A DNA stretch of 64,000 nt from Erpobdella octoculata (lineage: Eukaryota > Annelida > Clitellata > Hirudinida > Erpobdellidae), in NCBI GenBank assembly GCA_963978895.1, contig OZ022247.1:201501-265500 (forward strand). Reading direction: 5' to 3'. The notes beneath the pieces are model-generated. The model saw only the letters and a list, made by a program, of their open reading frames with translations, was not told where the DNA came from and ran no database searches. The stretch's first letter is position 1, and each line of letters begins with the position of its first letter. A program made the translations under genes and the position numbers. Shown here in pieces: positions 49,201 through 63,100 of this stretch.

Positions 49201-49283
49201 ATGAAGCCACGATCGTCTGTGGAAGCGCCATGAACATAAGATTTGTCGGAGGGTTTAACGTTGGTTGTATCACACACGAACAT
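46235..49283 (-). CDS. Shaker/Kv1-type voltage-gated potassium channel, 3 coding exons, 840 aa
   Basis: Pore-forming alpha subunit of a tetrameric delayed-rectifier or A-type K+ channel. T1 tetramerisation domain: [20 protein letters not shown] in exon 1, then [20 protein letters not shown] and [10 protein letters not shown] in exon 2. S1 about 322-342, S2 426-448, S3 457-478. S4 about 626-645 has the full six-charge series ([20 protein letters not shown]). S5 starts near 662; pore helix [12 protein letters not shown]; filter TVGYGD at 710-715; PVP hinge at 741-743. The T1, S4-S5 ([18 protein letters not shown]) and S6 sequences place it in Kv1/Shaker rather than Kv2-4. Oddities: a Q-rich S1-S2 linker, a ~144-residue N/S-rich S3-S4 linker with several N-glycosylation sequons, Arg after GYGDM, and no ETDV-type PDZ-binding end (it ends SVDFSE). 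Start ATG 49281-49283; stop 46235-46237. Confidence 0.95.
46235..49283 (-). other. Kv coding exon map
   Basis: Exons 49045-49283 (239 nt), 48119-48634 (516 nt) and 46235-48002 (1768 nt) sum to 2523 nt, 840 codons plus stop. Both introns are phase 2 with GT-AG borders (donors gtgagt and gttagt). Intron 1 interrupts the T1 domain and intron 2 lies in the T1-S1 linker; all six membrane segments are in exon 3. The linker in exon 3 begins with an Asn-rich run. A further 5' exon cannot be excluded. Confidence 0.88.
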
Positions 49284-49620
49284 GATAGGTCTTGAAATTT
49301 ATTGGTTGAAGGATTGATTGATTGATTGATTAATTGATTGATCGATTAGTCGATCGAATGATTTAAAGTCCTATCGATTTTGTAATTGTTCTGAGCTTCC
49401 GCTTCCAATATGGTCGATCAATCAGTCAGTAAACATTTGACCTTTCACTTCCGGCAGGAAGGGCAGCTGGAATGAAAGAAATAATAAGCGTTCTTTATTT
49501 TTTTTAACTCGTTGCGATTTAAGATGCATTTGTTTAAGTAAGTTATTTAAATTAATTTTAAGTTAAAAAAGCATTAAAAGCGCATGTACGCATTTTATAA
49601 AAAAAAAATAAAAAAAATAA

Positions 49621-50340
<720 letters not shown>

Positions 50341-50574
50341 AAGAACGAACGAACGAACGAACGAACAAACAAACATATAAATAAACAAATAAATAAATAA
50401 ACGTATAAAACAAGTAAATTAAAAACGAATTTTTAAAACCAATGCTCTTATATGTAATTAAAACACAAATTTTGCAATCAATTTTTTCTTATATTACTCT
50501 TTTATTTTATGTTAAAGTCGAAATATCTTAATTATATCGAAATATCGAAATTAATTAAAATTATCTTAATTAAT

Positions 50575-51265
50575 TGACTTATTGTAAAACTAATAATTGA
50601 ATATTGCATTGTCTTCTATTTTAAGCATGTATGCAAAATTTGAAAAAATCTATCATCAGGAAGTGACTCAAAAATTGATTGCAAGATTTGAAACAGACAG
50701 AGAAACAAACAGACAGACAGAGAAACAGAGACGACGAGTTAATAAAAGCATTGGTAATAATAATAAAAATATCATCAAAAAGCATCGAATTTAAATATCT
50801 CAACTATTTTCATGAAAATTTCGTACACGCTTGAGAATCGCGGTCAGTGAGTGTGGTTCGTGTTAACTTGGTAAAATAGTCTGCCAGTCGGTTAGCGTTT
50901 TGTGGTCAAGAAAACCCTCAAGAAAACCCTCAAGAAAACCCTCAAGAAAACCCTCAAGAAAACCCTCAAGAAAACCCTCAAGAAACCCCTCGATAAAATC
51001 CTCAAGAAAATTAACTAAATTTATTGACTTATTGTAAAACTAATAATTGAATATTGCATTGTCTTCTATCTTGAGCATGTATGCAAAATTTGAAAAAAAT
51101 CTATCATCAGGAAGTGACTCAAAAATTGATTGCAAGATTTGAAACAGACAGAGAAACAGACAGAGAAACAGACAGAGAAACAGACAGAGAAACAGACAGA
51201 GAAACAGACAGAGAAACAGACAGAGAAACAGAGCCGACGAGTTAATAAAAGCATTGGTAAAAATA
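50575..51265. repeat. Two ~190-240-bp direct copies enclosing a 12-bp array
   Basis: The segment beginning ttgacttattgtaaaactaa near 50573 recurs near 51023. Both copies run through gaagtgactcaaaaattgat to ttaataaaagcattggtaa. Between them, 50909-51008 is a 12-bp array (aagaaaaccctc). Each copy contains an (acagagaaacag)n array, longer in the second (about 51150-51232). Confidence 0.9.
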
Positions 51266-52020
51266 TTTACGCTGGAAAAAATAACTACCTTCTTCTTCTG
51301 AGAGCGACTCTTCTTTTCTTTCCATTATAATAGAACACAGCGGGTTGGCAAAGTTTCATAAAACCTCTTTGAATTCCAAAGACTAAATTTCTTTGAGCGA
51401 ATGAAGACATACCTTTTTATGTTTATATATATATTTATTTATTTATTTTAATAAATACTTTTTAAATTATATAAACATATTATAGTTAACAATTAATTTA
51501 TATTTTAAGCATAAAATATTATCTTTTTTAGGTCGTTTTAGCTGCTTCGTCATTATTTTTACAGGATTAGCGGATCTGACCGTGGTTTGCCTGTTTTATC
51601 GCCCTCTCACATACACACTATCTCTCCCCTTACTCTCTCTCTTTATTTCTTCCTTCCTCTCACTCGCTCTCTCTTTCTTCCCTTTAGAATTACTCTCTTA
51701 TTTCCATCCCACCATCCCTTCTATCTATCAGCTGATGATTCCTCCATGCTTTCATAAGGATTGCAATATATTTGCATGCATTTTTGTTCCGCTAAGTGCC
51801 TTTGTATGTCTTCCAATGTTTTTTCATTCTCGTCATCTGGTGTCTGCTTGTTTGTGTGCCTGTGTGTGTGTGTTTGTGTGTGTGTCTGCTTGTTTGTTTG
51901 TGTGTGATTTTTATCATGAGTGCTCATGTGAGATTTCACTGAAGCTTTTAGCTCATTGGAGATTTTTTCCTCCTTTTCAAGAATTTCTTTATTGTCTTTT
52001 ATTCCATTCATTTTGTTCAT

Positions 52021-52514
52021 TTTTCATCCATCCATCTATCCGTCCGTCCGTCCATCCATCTATCCATCCATCCATCCATCCATCCATTCATCCATCCATC
52101 CATCCATCCATCCATCCATCCATCCATCCATCCATCCATCCATCCATCCATCCATCCATCCATCCATCCATCCATCCATCCATCCATCCATCCATCCATC
52201 CATCCATCCATCCATCCATCCATCCATCCATCCATCCATCCATCCATCCATCCATCCATCCATCCATCCATCCATCCATCCATCCATCCATCCATCCATC
52301 CATCCATCCATCCATCCATCCATCCATCCATCCATCCATCCATCCATCCATCCATCCATCCATCCATCCATCCATCCATCCATCCATCCATCCATCCATC
52401 CATCCATCCATCCATCCATCCATCCATCCATCCATCCATCCATCCATCCATCCATCCATCCATCCATCCATCCATCCATCCATCCATCCATCCATCCATC
52501 CATCCATCCATCCA
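52021..52514. repeat. (CATC)n microsatellite, about 490 bp
   Basis: Tetranucleotide array, slightly degenerate at its left end (catctatccgtccg) and pure from about 52088. The H/P/S/I and M/D/G/W open frames on the two strands are artefacts. Confidence 0.98.
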
Positions 52515-53187
52515 GGCACACGTGACTGGAGCAGATAAAAAATAAAGCCCACGAACATCACCACACGAACATGAACATGATCACGAACATGAACCACAGA
52601 AAGAATCTTATGATAGGTTTCAATAAAAAAGCTCGACTTGGCTGATGTATTTGGGTGGTCGGGTTGAAAATGGATGAAAACGGTGTACGTTTGGGAACGT
52701 TTAAGTTGAAATTTATAAGAAAGATGGAAGAATACAACAAAAGAGATGATGAGAAGAATACAAAGAACAGGAAAGAGAAAAATAGGGAGAGGGAGAGAGA
52801 GAGAAGGAGAGAGAGAGAGAAGGAGAGATAATAAGAGATAGAGAGAGCGAGTGAAGATTGCCTGTCGGGTATAACATTTTTGCTCTCCGCTAATCGATAT
52901 AATGATACACAAGAACCACTGTGGTCCCCCGTCATCCGTCCAAGATGCACGTCATCAAAACCCATATTCATCCTTCATGTACTTCTTCCATCATCATCAT
53001 CATTACTAAATCATCATCATCACCACCGTCATCATCATTACCACCATCATCATCATCATCATCACTATCAATCTCATCTTCATTATAATCACTCTCATAA
53101 CAATAAAAAACCATCGTGTATATAACCATTAACCATTTAATTGAAGCCACCATTAATTTTCATTAACGACATCTTAATCATCTTCTT

Positions 53188-53322
53188 CTTATACAACTAC
53201 AACTACAACTACAACTACAACTACAACTACAACTACAACTACAACTACAACTATAACTACAACTACAACTACAACTACAACTACAACTACAACTACAACT
53301 ACAACAACTACAACTACAACCA
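53188..53322. repeat. (CTACAA)n hexanucleotide array
   Basis: About 22 units of ctacaa with a single ctataa variant. It reads as an NY/YN or CS open frame. Confidence 0.96.
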
Positions 53323-53544
53323 CTAATTAGCATCAACCAATTAGAGTCTACCAGTGCAGGTTCCATCCTAGCGACATTTTTCCAACATTTTATAAGACGG
53401 TCAATGGGACGGCAATTCAAAGGTGGACATGGTTGGGTTGAGTTGGACCCAATTACTTGAAAACATGACTGGGTTGAAACATTTTTGGATCTAACCCAGC
53501 CCATGTCCATCCACCTTTGCAGCGACGACGACTACGACGATGGC

Positions 53545-53575
<31 letters not shown>

Positions 53576-53756
53576 ACAATTCATTACATTACAACTCATT
53601 ACAGTTCATTCAAAGCTAACTTTTGGTCCAAATGCAGCGGAACAAACATCTGTTCTGCGACGGCACGGTTGCGATGATGAGCACGTGTCATGACGAGCAA
53701 AATGTCACGAATCTTTTGCTGGAGACCCGAGGCTGTCATTATGTTTTGTGGTCATC

Positions 53757-53788
53757 GTCGTCGTCATCGTCATCATCGTCGTCATCAT

Positions 53789-53839
<51 letters not shown>

Positions 53840-53872
53840 CACCATCATCATCATCACCATCATCATCAACCT
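53757..53872. repeat. (ATC)n microsatellite
   Basis: catcatcat run with a few cgtcgtcat interruptions; appears as a poly-His frame. Confidence 0.95.
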
Positions 53873-54002
53873 CAACAATTATTATCATATATGATGTCAT
53901 CAACCTTACCTTTCTATCACCACCGACGATTGGTCAGGTAATAATATAAAAATGATACACCTGGCTTATTTTTTCCAATTAATTTCAAATATTCAATTCT
54001 TT

Positions 54003-54070
54003 CGTTCTCTCTTTTTCACTCTCTCTCTCTCTCTCTCTCCCTCTCTCTCTCTCTCTTTCTTTCTTTCTCA
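54003..54070. repeat. (CT)n microsatellite
   Basis: ctctct run ending in tttctttctt. A second, similar tract lies at 54318-54432. Confidence 0.9.
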
Positions 54071-54316
54071 TTAATAACCATCGATACAACAGATAAAAAA
54101 AATAACCACACACATACACATATATACCCACCGACACACACACACACATACAAAAATATCGATATGTCTAAATATCGACGAAAAAACCAACATGAAATAA
54201 ATACCTGTATGCATACTCTTACCTGTTCAGGGCACTCAATAACCCCATGAACGAACCTCTGTTCCTGTCTTTTTCAATCGTTCTATCAATCTCTCTGCAA
54301 ACTTTAATTCCTTTTA

Positions 54317-54317
<1 letters not shown>

Positions 54318-54347
<30 letters not shown>

Positions 54348-54432
54348 CTCTTTCTCTCTCTATCTATCCTGTCTGTTTCTCTCCTTTCCCCTTCTCTCTC
54401 TTTTTATATTTCTCTCTCTCTCTCTCTCTCAT
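54318..54432. repeat. (CT)n-rich tract
   Basis: Interrupted ctctct/tttctt run; reads as an L/S frame. Confidence 0.85.
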
Positions 54433-55739
54433 CCTCATTTCAAAGAACCAATCGAATTTCCGTGAAAAACATATTTATCCCGTAAATAAATAAATAAATT
54501 ACCACCAGAGAAATTTTCATCAAAATAAATGAAACTCTAAAAACAAAAATACATCATATCTTGAAAAAACCTTTAAACTGCCTTTAAAAACTTCGCAGCC
54601 AGAAATTTAAGATGAAAATCTATCGTTATAGGAAAACGATGTCGACTTCTTCCGCATCAATATTTTTTTTAATAAAGTTTACATGGTACCCGTAACCCAC
54701 CACCCCACCACCCCATCATCATCATCATCATCACCAACACCACATCCCATCATCATCATCATCACCAACACCACGTCCATCATCATCATCACCACCGCCC
54801 CATCATCATCATCATTACTCTTCCTCTCTTCAATGAGACGGATCATCAGGCAGGTATCGTAACGAGGGTCCAATCATTATCGATATTATCTCATCCTTCA
54901 AATTCTTCAATCACTCCATCTATCTTCATGCTCTGGACGATAACGAGGTTACCTACTACTACTACTATTACTACTACCTTGTTGCGCACTCTTCTTATCA
55001 ACACCCATCGCCACTGACACAACAAGCATTATCGCATCAAAACCACATCGATAGAATCATCATCATCATCGTCGCCGCATTTAACGATACTAAAAAACAT
55101 CATATAACAGTCCTATATAATAATAATAATAATAAAAATAATAATATGCACCATCTTCTTTTCTAAGCCACCGACACGTCAAAAATACTTCTGCTTAATT
55201 AAATGAAATAGCAGATGACGTCACCGGTCATCCTCCTCGTCCATCCAAACTCGGGCGATGCCTTTCAGCTGGCTGACCAATTAGGAGAAAGGAGGGATGG
55301 GAAAGAGGGAAGGAAAGGGGAGAGGAGAGGGTTTGTCAGGGGAGCCAAAACCCGACTTTACCGTCATAAGTACAACTATTACTATTATAATAATTGCATG
55401 TAGATTCAATTTAATAGGTTTAATACTATACTATTAACTATATCAGCAGCAAATTTTATCATTAATTACTTTCTAGAGTTATTAATATAAAAAATATATA
55501 CGTATTGTATTTATATTTAAGTTTTACCTAATTAAGAAAAAAAGAACAAACACATTGTAAAGAGAAAACTGGAATTAAAAAAAAAACTTTCCAACTCTCA
55601 GATGAATGAATCGAATAATTAATTGTCGAACGTGAAGGAAATATTTATGCGTATGTACCTACTTGGAACGAAATGTAATACAAAATGAATTCAATTAGTT
55701 ATTTAATTAATTAATTTTAATGTACTTCACTGGAATAAA

Positions 55740-56000
55740 TTCACTCACACACTCACACAAACACACTCACACACACACAAACACACACACACACACAGGG
55801 CAATATATTTATTTCATGTTGAAGAAATAATTCCACAGCAAGACGAGAACATATCTTTTTTCTTCTTAAATATATATATATATCTGGATATACGAATAAC
55901 GTTCACTTTGAAGTCTACTTTGTGAATCGAAGCAAATGCATTCAAACGCACATACACACACACACACACACACATACACACACACACACACACACACAAT
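55740..56000. repeat. (CA)n tracts
   Basis: Two cacaca tracts (55740-55797 and 55945-55999) separated by unique AT-rich sequence, downstream of the UBR4 stop codon. Confidence 0.85.
55808..55813 (-). terminator. Possible poly(A) signal of UBR4
   Basis: TTTATT (AATAAA on minus) about 660 nt past the UBR4 stop. Only the hexamer supports it. Confidence 0.2.
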
Positions 56001-56475
56001 GATATTATCACGAACACACGAGGATCAAAAGTGAAACTCTGAAATATCCAAGAAAGATTAAAATCCAGGGTTTTCCATCAAAGCAATGTAGTGAGTATGA
56101 ATGAAAGGAAAGGTAGAGTAGAGAGAGCTCATTGAAAAGTACACACTTTAAATACAAACATGTACGTACGCGTATATTATATATTAAGTATGTACGATCA
56201 ATAAATGAGATGCAGAAACTTTTAAAATCAATTAAAATAATAATAACGAGCTTACTATACGAACAAACGTGTTTAATTAAAGTCAACTTTTTTCGTTAGA
56301 TTTGAAACAGAACAACATCAAGTGTTAATAATATCTATTATTATCTATAAAGTTAAACGTGTATTCTAGTAAGTGCGATAAAATGTCCTCCTCTTCTCGT
56401 AAGCGCGATAAAATGTCCTCCTCCTCTCGATCTCTCATCTTCTTTTTGTGGGGATCGATCCCCGTCCCGTCAGGA

Positions 56476-58108
56476 TCAGGGCAGTAAAGTGTTGAGAGCA
56501 TCCTGGAGCCACGCGGTCGGATCGTCCGTCATTTCCAGTAGTCCTGAATGAGAATGAACACGGGGAGGAGAAAGAATTTTAATGGTAATATTAATGATGG
56601 TGAAGATGACGACGACGATGAGGATGGTGGTGATGATGATGTTCAAGGTGAATAAGTGCAAAAAATTGATTGTCATAATTGATATCAATTGTGCTATCTG
56701 AGAAATCCCATGAAACATTGATCAATCAATAATTTAATTAATAAATAAATTAATGAATAAAAAATCAATCAATCAATCAATCAATCAGCCAGCCAACCAA
56801 ACAATCAATTAAACAATCAATCAACCGACCAATCAATCAATCAATCAATCACTCAATCAATCAATCAATCAATCACTCAATCAATCCACCTGCAACATCA
56901 AAGAATTCGAGAAGCGATTCACACGGCAATCCTTCTTCTTCGAACACTTTGAGAAGTTTCTTGGATCCCTCGACCAATAGTTGGTCGTTGTGGCGAATGT
57001 AATCCGCCAGATTGGACGACCACTTTCCAGCTCCCTCTTCAAACTTGCAGCTCTAAAAACGATAAAGAAACAAATGAAAAAAAAATTAAATTAAATGAAA
57101 AAAAAATTAAATTAAATTAAGAATTGCAGCAACAAATTTGTAAAAATTAGCAGTTACAAAACTGAGCGAAAAATTAACGCACTCTCAGAGAAGAAAGATG
57201 GAGCAACAATCTATTTTCAGCCGAGGGAAAAATTAAAAAACGCAAAAGCTCGGTTAACAAATCATGAATTAATTAATTAGATAGATAAAAAGTAGCACAA
57301 TAGAGGTTAAAGTTTAAATACACAGGTGTGAGAGATAAGGAGTCACTGCTACCTTGCACAGGTGAGAGTAGATCAAGTCAATCAGCTGATAGAACATCAG
57401 GTAAGGCTTGTAGACAGTGTAGTCCTTCACTTCCTTGTCGGCAATACTGCAACGCAATTAAGTAAGCTCGTTACTTTAAATAACCAAGAAATTAATGTTA
57501 AAATTCAAAAGAACAACAATAATGACACAACTTCCTCACCAACAACAATGACAACAACTACACACAACTTCCTCACCAACAACAACAATTACGACACGAC
57601 TTTCTTGCCAACAACAACAAAAACAATAACGACTTCCTTGTCAACAACAACACGACTTCCTCGCCAACAACAACAACGACACGACTTTCTCATCAACAAC
57701 AACAACCACAACACGACTTCCTCGCCAACAACAACAATGACATGACTTTCTCATCAACAACAACAACCACAACACGACTTCCTCGCCAACAACAACAATG
57801 ACATGACTTTCTCATCAACAACAACAACCACAACACGACTTCCTCGCCAACAACAACAACACCGACCTCGTACAGGGCGACGGCGACACGTGCCTGACGT
57901 GTCCGAGCAGGAGGATCCGCTTCAAGAAGTTGTCCCGATTGGTCTTCCACAACTGCGGGTTCAAAACATGACAGGCAAGAACAGCATGGAACAGTGCACC
58001 CTCGGTCTGTGCGAAAGAAATTTTCAAATTATATAATTTAATTATTACGTGGTATAATAAATAAAATTAAATAAATATAGCTAAATAATTATAGTAAATA
58101 TATTGATG

Positions 58109-58142
<34 letters not shown>

Positions 58143-58295
58143 ATTAGATTAAATAATATAATGCACTTCACCTCGTAGCAATTTTCAATAAATCTCTGTG
58201 GAGAAAATTTGAGAAAGTTGCTGATGTTTCCTTCCTCTCTCAGGGTGGACCTGGTCCTGATAAATAATAATAATAATAATAACAATTTAACAACT

Positions 58296-58335
<40 letters not shown>

Positions 58336-59623
58336 AAACTTACGTAAAATATGAGGTGCATCATGTACAACTTACGTGTTTATGACGTAAAATACAAGGT
58401 GCATCATGTACAACTTATATGTTTATGACGTAAAATACAAGGTTCATCATGTACAACTTATATGTTTATGACGTAAAATACAAGGTGCATCATGTACAAC
58501 TTACGTGTTTATGACGTAAAATACAAGGAGCATCGTGTACAACTTACGTGTTTATGACGTAAAGAATGAGGTGCATCATGTACGGGATGAGATGCATGTT
58601 ACTTCCTCTTCCACCTCCACCTGAATCCTCGCTAAACGATTTCTCGAAAGAGAATTTGGTCAACAGGTGCTTGAGGTCGTGCACCGAGTGCAGGTAGTTG
58701 CTGTCTCGCACTCCTGTCACCTCCTGGAGGTAGCCGTTGTGCCTGCAAGTTGTGGGTGGTTGAGTGAAACATTGGTGGGTGAATGAGTGAAACATTGGTG
58801 GGTGACGGAGTGAAACATTGGTGGGTGACGGAGTGAAACATTGGTGGGTGACGGAGTGAAACATTGGTGGGTGACGGAGTGAAACATTGGTGGGTGACGG
58901 AGTGAAACATTGGTGGGTGACGGAGTGAAACATTGGTGGGTGAATGAGTGAAACATTGGTGGGTGAACGAGTGAAACATTGGTTTGTGAACGAGTGAAAC
59001 ATTGGTGGGTGACGGAGTGAAGAAATCTCTTAAAAACTTAACCTTTATTACTGAGAAATTGAACCAATGAAAAAGTGACAAAAGGTGATCTCTGACTGCC
59101 TCATTAAGAAAACAAAAAACAAATGAAAAACCAACTTGGCAAGACATCCGGCAAAAGCAGACTCAGGTACTTCCGGACCCCAAAGAGGAAGAAGTCCGTT
59201 GCACTTTGTGTTTCCGTTCTGTAGGGCTGCACTCTCCCATTCCTCTCTGGCTCTGGCATGTCTGAAGAAAGGAACGAAATAATGGAAGAATTAATGGATG
59301 GAACGAGGAAAGCAAGAAATTAAAAGAAGCAAACAGAGTTTTAATAAATAATACACAATAAATCTGTCATCAATCATTAACACACTACCACACAATAAGT
59401 CACCTTCATAACTAAGGTCACAATCATCATCATCATCATCATCAACTCTAACATCATTATCATCATCAACACTAACATTGGCAATCATTATCATCATCAT
59501 CATCATCATCAACTCTAACATCATTATCATCATCAACACTAACATTGGCAATCATTATCATCATCACCATCATCATCAACTCTAACATCATTATCATCAT
59601 CAACACTAACATTGGCAATCATT

Positions 59624-59657
<34 letters not shown>

Positions 59658-60088
59658 ACTCTAACATCATTATCATCATCAACACTAACATTGGCAATCA
59701 TTATCATCATCACCATCATCATCAACTCTAACATCATTATCATCATCAACACTAACATTGGCAATCATTATCATCATCACCATCATCATCAACTCTAACA
59801 TCATTATCATCATTAACACTAACATTGGCAATCATTATCATCATCACCATCATCATCATCAGCCCAACTGGCTTACCTGACAGCAGCCAGGTGACAATCG
59901 AAATGCACGATGTTGAAGTGAGTGACCGTACTGTAGCCGACCGATTTGCGCTGTTTGTTCTCGAAGTCGTCCAGGTTGATGCGCTTCGTGAAGGTGTAAA
60001 TACCCAGCACCTGGAAAAATTATGATGAACTAACAATTTAGAATCAGTAATTGATAAAACGAGTATTTAAAAAGAAATAAACAGGTAG

Positions 60089-60124
<36 letters not shown>

Positions 60125-63100
60125 AAATAACCTTGCTAGGTTGGTTTTTATATCCTTCCCTACAAATGCAACAGGTAAGTCCGGTTTCTTCCTTCAGGAC
60201 ATCAATTTGACCTTTCAAAATTCCTCTCTTCACTGTCACCTGTCCTTTCTCATTTGTCTGAGAACAAAAACAACAAAATCGTTATTGCTATCATTATCAC
60301 CATCACCTGCAGTAGCACGAATAAATCACGGCTACAGTGATCATTATCATCATCATCAACAAAGATATAGTCATCATCATCACCATTATCATCATCAACA
60401 AAAATATAGTCATCATCAACAAGAGTAAGATCATCATTATCATCATCAACAATAATATAGTCATCATCATCACCATGACAACGACTCACCATCATTCCCA
60501 ACTGATCGAGCTGTTTCTCTCTCATGGCCATGGCCATTCTCTTCTTTTCGGTTTTGGTTTGTTGGCGGACGTCCTCAATCTGGCAATCGAAATGTCATAA
60601 TCATTATCACCACCACAACTATCATCATCATCATAACCACCTCTATCATCATCATCATCATCATAACCACCTCAATCATCATCATCATCACAAACACCGC
60701 CATCATTTATCTCATCTTCTTCCTCTTAAAAGAAAGTTAGATGGAAAGAAAAGTAAGAAAAGGAAAAGTTCTGACCTTCATGGCAACTTGATCGTTCTCT
60801 TTGAGTGCTTCCAGGAGGTTTTCCGCCAAAGATCCGACTCTCTCGTCGGAGGAAATCTGCTCCAGGTTGTGCAAGGCTGGAATGATGTCCAGCAGTTGGA
60901 GCTGCAATACAGAAAATGAGGTGGTTTGGATTTATGATTTGTTTTTGATGGTGATGATGAAATTAATTGTCAATGGTAATAATGATGGTTGTTGATGACG
61001 ATGGTTGATCATGATGATACTGATTACTGATGATAATGTTACTGATTGCTGATGATAATGATGATACTTATTGCTGATGATAATGATACCGATTGATAAT
61101 GATGATGATGCTGTTAACGACAGTAATGAATATCGAAAAACCCGACACGAAAATCTAGAAAAGCATAAAGCTGACCTTGATGGGGTCGTGACCTTTGCAA
61201 AGGCCAGTCAGCAATCGAAGTGCAAAAGGTAGAGCGGGTTTGCTGATCATTTCTTTCCAACCCTCATTCTCAGTCAAGCTGTGATTGGACGAAAGAAAAA
61301 GTATTAGATGATTTATGTTAATTACATGATGCTTATTCATCACTCCTTTCTAATAAAAACAACAAGAAAACTGAATTGGTATAAAAATAAAGAATAAATT
61401 ATGTTAATTTAACTATTAATTTATTCATGAAGAGAATCTCTCTCATCATCATCATCCAATAATCAACTCACACGGGCGGTCCAGAAGACGAGGGGGTATG
61501 GTTAAGAATGTAGGTCACCGTATCCTTGACGATGGTAGACTTTTCCAAGATGAGATCCTTCAGCTTTCTGCCGTTCACGTTACTCTCGATGCCCTGAGCG
61601 ATGATGCAGAAACAATCCAGGTGGACCTGTTCGTCTTGCGTGTGGTCAAAGTCATACCTGTACACAACGAAAAAACAGAACAGGTACGTAACTAAATCAT
61701 CTATCCGCACACCTTCGACGTTCGAAAAAAAACTCTCACTTGTCGAAATCCAGGTACGGCTTGAAGTGGTTGCAGAGAGCCAGCATCTTCTCCTCGTCGG
61801 CGTAAGCGAGGAACGGAATGAGACGCATCAGGGAGTGGAGGACGTTCGAATTGCACCTCACAAACGAACTGTTTATCCGATCGAGCAGAACCATCAGCTG
61901 GTCGCGATCGCCGCACGACTTCGAGAACACCTGGCGGACAGGTAAGCACAGGTGAAACGAGTTTAGATGCACGTTCGCATGTCTTGTAATTATTTCTCGA
62001 TTTGAATGTAATTGAGATATAAAACTATTTATTATGAATATAGTTTCGATTTAAAAACTACTTATTTTTAATATACCTAGTTAATATTTAAAAACTATTT
62101 ATTATGAATATAGTTGCAATATAAAAACTACTTATTTTGAATATAAATGCAATTGAAAAGCTATTTATTTAAACTTCTTTCCTCAATGGAAAAAGAAAAA
62201 ACATTGATCACCTAGTAAAACAAACGGATCTCAACGGAATCTACACAACACTCACTACTTAACACAACAAGACTGAAAAGTTGTCTCATCTCAACAAACC
62301 TGATACAATTAAACACGATGAAAAACTAAAGAATCCGCCTCTAAAAAAAAAAAAGAACCTTATAAACTTCAGGGGAAAGGTGAGTGCTTGCTTCCAAGAG
62401 AATGATTTCCATGATCTGAAGTATTTGTTCCGTGAGTGTTTGACCTTTCGTCGAAGCTCCAGTTTCCTGCTCTGCCAGAAGAGCCTGGAGAAAAAGAAGA
62501 AGATAGTCAATCAATTTAAAAGTGGATTTCTATCGATTCGATTTAAATTAATAATAATGTCATTATTAATATAACTGATAATAATAATAATATTTAATTT
62601 CTCAATTTTTAGATTATTCATCATCATAATCATCATCATTCATTTTAGAAACGTCGCTTTTCCATGCTATGTTTTTTCCATACAAAATACCTACGCAAGT
62701 CTCGGCTCAGAGCAGACCAAACACTCGTTTTAAATTCATATTACATATACTAAAATAAGCTAACATTCATAAACATTGTTGTTACAACAATGACAGCTGA
62801 AAATTAAAAAACTAATTAAATTAATAAATTAAAATTAAATATATCAAAAGCTAACGAGATTGAGCGCTCCGAGCATGATAGTGATTGAATTCATCTCTAT
62901 CTTTATGAGTTCTTGTTTGTTGGATTTCACTTTTAAACAGTAACCAAAGAGCTTCAACAGCACGACCATCAACTGTTTTCCGGTCACCAAGTTGTGGATT
63001 GAAGCAAGTCTGCATGGAGTAAACGAATGAACGAATAACATCAACAATACAAATGACATCGACAATACAAATGACATCAACAATACAAATGATATCGACA

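Noticed and set aside
51582..52912. 318-codon HPSI frame and 274-codon MDGW frame
   Set aside because: Both are (CATC)n translations with short low-complexity flanks.
58544..59147. Minus-strand MFHS/THQC repeat protein of up to 171 codons
   Set aside because: The repeated part is the 23-bp intronic minisatellite; only its tail (HNGYLQEV onward) is a real UBR4 exon.
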